A stretch of 64,000 bases of DNA from the NCBI GenBank assembly GCA_029939505.1, contig JAOZSV010000002.1, forward strand, positions 1 through 64,000. The letters run 5' to 3'. The notes beneath the pieces were generated by a model, which saw nothing but the letters and a program-made list of their open reading frames with translations, was not told the origin of the DNA and made no database searches. The DNA comes from Thiotrichaceae bacterium. Lineage in GTDB: Bacteria > Pseudomonadota > Gammaproteobacteria > Beggiatoales > Beggiatoaceae. The first letter of the stretch is position 1. Every line of letters begins with the position of its first letter. Shown here piece by piece: positions 61,264-64,000 of this stretch. The position numbers and the translations under genes are program-made.

Positions 61264-64000
61264 ATGCAAATAATTGTTTTAGGAATGCACCGTTCCGGCA
61301 CATCTGTCGTGGCGCGATTGTTAAATATGATGGGGGCTTACTTTGCACCCGAAAAAATAGCAGCACCCGAAAAAGCAGCATTGCCCATGACAGAAGCAAA
61401 TCCTAAAGGCTATTGGGAACGATGGGATGTGCTTATTTTAAATGAGAATATTTTAAAAGCCTTAGAATTGACGTGGGATAACATCAGTGACTTCAATCTC
61501 AAAAAGATTACCCCTGAAATCCAGAGTCAATTTGAATCGTCAATACGCGAAATCATTATGGGGCTTGATGCCAATCGCCCTTGGATGCTGAAAGATCCCC
61601 GTTTAAGCTTATTACTCCCGCTTTGGCAATCGGCACTTGAAGTGCCTGTATGTGTTTATGTCCATCGCAGCCCCATCCAAATTGCCCAATCTTTAAAAAC
61701 ACGCGAAGGTTTTCCCTTAACATTAGGTATCGCCTTATGGGAAAAATATAATTTACAGGGATTAACCCATTCTGCTGATATGCCAAGAATACTGGTTTCC
61801 CATGAAGAATTAATGAGTAATCCTGTAACGGCGGTTAAAAAATTACATCAAGAATTAATTGATTGTGAAGTACAAGGGTTACGCTTACCTTCGGATAAAG
61901 AAATACGCGCTTTTATAGAACCTAAACTTTTCCGTGAACACGGCGATATTCAATTACAAAATGCTTATATCAATGCCCAACAAACGCTTTTAGTTGAAGC
62001 TTATGAAAATGGCAGTATATTTCAACTCGATCCGCTTCCTGAACTCTCTCAAGGGGCCGCTGAAATTTTAGAAGAACATAAAAATAAAATAGCTGCCAAA
62101 GAAAAAGCGTTGAAATTGCAATCGGAATTGCAACAACAAATCAGCGAACGCGATGAAGAAATTGCTCAACGCAATGAAGAAATTGCTCAACGCGATGAAG
62201 AAATTGCTGCTTTACAGAAAAATCTTGAACAAGCCAATCTCACTTTGCAAACTCAAGCAACCCATTATCAAAACCAGTTATTAGTTGCTGAAAATCAGCA
62301 ACATGAGTTACAAAAAAATTTAACCAACACCCAAAACACGCTTGCCGACAAAGAACAAACGAATTTGGCACTCAACCAGAAAGCGGATACACAACAATAT
62401 CATATACACAAACTGATGCAATGGATTTGGGCGTTGGATGAAGATATCAAAGCAACGTTCAATTCACTGACTTGGCGTTCTGGCAATGTATTCACACAGA
62501 TTGCCCGCAAACTCATGTTTAAGAAAGAGGAATTAACCGCACAAGATCATATTAAAGACATTCTGGCTGACATTACTGCATGGCAATCGAAAATCGACGC
62601 AACCCTCAACGAACCCATTGCGCCAACTCGCACAACTTCAAGGGTAGCACCCGCCGAAAAACAGTTACCACATAATCCAAAAGACTATTCTCGCTGGATT
62701 CAAAACTATGATAGTTTAACCACAAAAACGGTTAAGCTGATGCAAAAACGCATTAAAAAATGGGACGATCTTCCCCTGTTCTCCATTATCATGCCAACCT
62801 ATAACACGGAAGAAAAATGGTTAAGGGCAGCTATCGACTCCGTGCGAGAGCAAATTTATCCCAATTGGGAACTCTGTATTGCCGATGATGCCTCAACCCA
62901 AGGGCATGTTCGTCGTGTTTTAGAAGAATATGCTGGGCGCGATAAACGTATCAAAGTCAAATTGAGGGCAGAAAATGGACATATTTCTGCCGCTTCAAAT
63001 ACCGCCCTTGAATTAGTCACTGGTAAATTTGTGGCTTTTTTAGATCATGATGATATGTTGGCTCGGCACGCATTATTTTGGATGGCGAAGGATATTCTTG
63101 ACAATCCCGATGCCATGCTCTGGTATTCCGATGAAGACAAAATCAATGAACAAGGAAAACGCTACGAACCCTATTTTAAATCGGATTGGAATCCAGACTT
63201 ATTTTTATCCTATAATTTAATTAACCATCTTGCGATCTATCGGGCTTCTTCAATAGAAAAAATAGGAGGCTTTCGAGAAGGCTATGAAGGTGCTCAAGAT
63301 TATGATTTAGCACTGCGAATCATTGAACAAATCAATCCCTCTAAAATTCGTCACATTCCACGCATACTCTATCATTGGCGAGCAATAAGTGGCAGCACTG
63401 CCACAAAACCGGATGAAAAACCTTATGCCATCATTGCCGCACAAAAAGCAATTAGCGAACATTTAGAACGAAACGATATTGAAGCGATTGTAACCGAATC
63501 TCCCATCGTACCAGGGACTATACGGGTACAGTATGCGCTACCTGTCGAACCGCCCTTAGTCAGTTTAATTATTCCGACTCATAATGCGTTAGACGTGCTA
63601 CGTCTTTGTATTGAGAGCATTTTAAATAAAACGGATTACCCAAACATTGAAATTCTGATAGTCGATAACAACAGCGATGATCCCGCCACCTTAGATTATC
63701 TGCAACAATTAGAAGAGAATGAACAAGCGCGTATCCTTGACTATTCCTTGCCCTTTAACTATCCGGCTATCAATAACATGGCGGTCAATGAGGCGAAAGG
63801 GGAAATAATTTGCTTACTAAACAATGACATAGAAGTGATTACCCCTGGTTGGCTAACCGAAATGGTCAGTCATGCGTTACGTCCAGATATTGGTGCAGTC
63901 GGTGCAAGGCTTTGGTATCCCAATGACACACTTCAACATGGCGGTGTTATACTTGGCATTGGTGGCGTTGCAGGACATTCTCACAAATATCTGTCACGAA
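61264..64000 (+). CDS. Sulfotransferase-coiled-coil-tandem glycosyltransferase fusion (runs off the window)
   Basis: At least 912 codons, open at the right edge. Sulfotransferase-like domain (residues 1 to about 285): PSB loop IIVLGMHRSGTSVVARLLNM, then GYWERWDV, PWMLKDPRLSLLLPLW and CVYVHRSP. A coiled coil follows (about 285-390), containing three direct heptads (RDEEIAQ / RNEEIAQ / RDEEIAA). GT2 domain 1 (about 505-740) has FSIIMPTYNTEEKWLRAAIDSV, CIADDAST, FVAFLDHDD, so its acidic motifs are intact. GT2 domain 2 starts VSLIIPTHNALDVLRLC with LIVDNNSDD and CLLNNDIEVI. It shares the coiled-coil to GT layout with the gene at 50746. It probably makes and modifies a surface polysaccharide. Confidence 0.9.
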   Translation, partial: MQIIVLGMHRSGTSVVARLLNMMGAYFAPEKIAAPEKAALPMTEANPKGYWERWDVLILNENILKALELTWDNISDFNLKKITPEIQSQFESSIREIIMGLDANRPWMLKDPRLSLLLPLWQSALEVPVCVYVHRSPIQIAQSLKTREGFPLTLGIALWEKYNLQGLTHSADMPRILVSHEELMSNPVTAVKKLHQELIDCEVQGLRLPSDKEIRAFIEPKLFREHGDIQLQNAYINAQQTLLVEAYENGSIFQLDPLPELSQGAAEILEEHKNKIAAKEKALKLQSELQQQISERDEEIAQRNEEIAQRDEEIAALQKNLEQANLTLQTQATHYQNQLLVAENQQHELQKNLTNTQNTLADKEQTNLALNQKADTQQYHIHKLMQWIWALDEDIKATFNSLTWRSGNVFTQIARKLMFKKEELTAQDHIKDILADITAWQSKIDATLNEPIAPTRTTSRVAPAEKQLPHNPKDYSRWIQNYDSLTTKTVKLMQKRIKKWDDLPLFSIIMPTYNTEEKWLRAAIDSVREQIYPNWELCIADDASTQGHVRRVLEEYAGRDKRIKVKLRAENGHISAASNTALELVTGKFVAFLDHDDMLARHALFWMAKDILDNPDAMLWYSDEDKINEQGKRYEPYFKSDWNPDLFLSYNLINHLAIYRASSIEKIGGFREGYEGAQDYDLALRIIEQINPSKIRHIPRILYHWRAISGSTATKPDEKPYAIIAAQKAISEHLERNDIEAIVTESPIVPGTIRVQYALPVEPPLVSLIIPTHNALDVLRLCIESILNKTDYPNIEILIVDNNSDDPATLDYLQQLEENEQARILDYSLPFNYPAINNMAVNEAKGEIICLLNNDIEVITPGWLTEMVSHALRPDIGAVGARLWYPNDTLQHGGVILGIGGVAGHSHKYLSR

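Overview
The window reads as an AT-rich gammaproteobacterial chromosome. Gene orders typical of that class are present: rpsB-tsf-pyrH-frr with map divergent, recA-recX, lysC-csrA, and maf / yceD-rpmF-plsX-fabH-fabD-fabG-acpP-fabF-mltG. The density of short palindromes and MITE-like repeats, the large chemosensory and glycosyltransferase/sulfotransferase proteins and the decayed toxin-antitoxin and defence genes resemble large filamentous sulfur bacteria of the Beggiatoa/Thioploca/Thiomargarita group. That placement is an inference from style, not a database result.

Layout. 0-4.5 kb: translation genes frr, pyrH, tsf, rpsB (minus) and map (plus). 4.7-9.0 kb: a periplasmic haem-motif protein, a molybdopterin-synthase set (moeB-like, moaD, moaE), recX and recA. 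9.0-14.2 kb: accessory genes (a coiled-coil protein, a tandem paralog pair, a PIN-toxin module, a YqeG-type HAD phosphatase, a Cys-rich hypothetical). 14.8-22.2 kb: tRNA-Leu(CAA), queA, a sulfotransferase, lysC, csrA, a DUF2062 protein and comEC. 22.7-32.3 kb: the lipid/fatty-acid cluster from maf to mltG, interrupted by a broken ParA-like gene and a broken HEPN-like gene. rpmF is present here although it is too short for the ORF track. 32.5-37.4 kb: a P-loop kinase-like protein, a solute-binding protein, a VWA lipoprotein and dapF. 37.8-48.9 kb: a chemosensory cluster (CheY, CheA, CheW, two MCPs, a REC-PAS-kinase). 49-58.6 kb: an accessory, defence-like island (orphan antitoxin, PD-(D/E)XK-like protein, glycosyltransferase, antitoxin pseudogene, solitary adenine methyltransferase, DUF262 / DUF3696-ATPase / PLD-like cassette, a second ATPase). 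58.9-60.9 kb: aldehyde dehydrogenase plus DUF779, bracketed by two copies of one MITE-like element. 61.3-64 kb: a sulfotransferase-coiled-coil-glycosyltransferase giant running off the right edge.

The most notable feature is the repeat system. A family of about 36-45-bp near-perfect palindromes (here 'family B') occurs in at least 17 places. The arms differ between copies but stay complementary within each copy. One copy lies in frame inside moaD, one has put an in-frame TAG into the ParA-like gene, and a related hairpin lies in frame inside dapF. Another copy sits inside a different repeat (family D), and a nearly empty version of that site is also in the window. Other families are: A (CCTCAGAGGTTTT hairpins, including 56-bp and 64-bp tandem arrays); C (AGTCCAACGCTTTAGCTTTGG direct repeats); D (TCTTGCAAAACTC-bounded elements); heptamer-type CATTCAC/CATTAAC arrays; and several MITE-like elements with long inverted ends. 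No transposase is visible, so the elements must be non-autonomous or remnants.

The most likely under-described functional system is the DUF262 / DUF3696-type ATPase / PLD-like cassette at 54.3-57.2 kb, possibly together with the following ATPase, which has an altered Walker A motif. The decayed ParA-HEPN pair at 29.8-31.3 kb is a second candidate.
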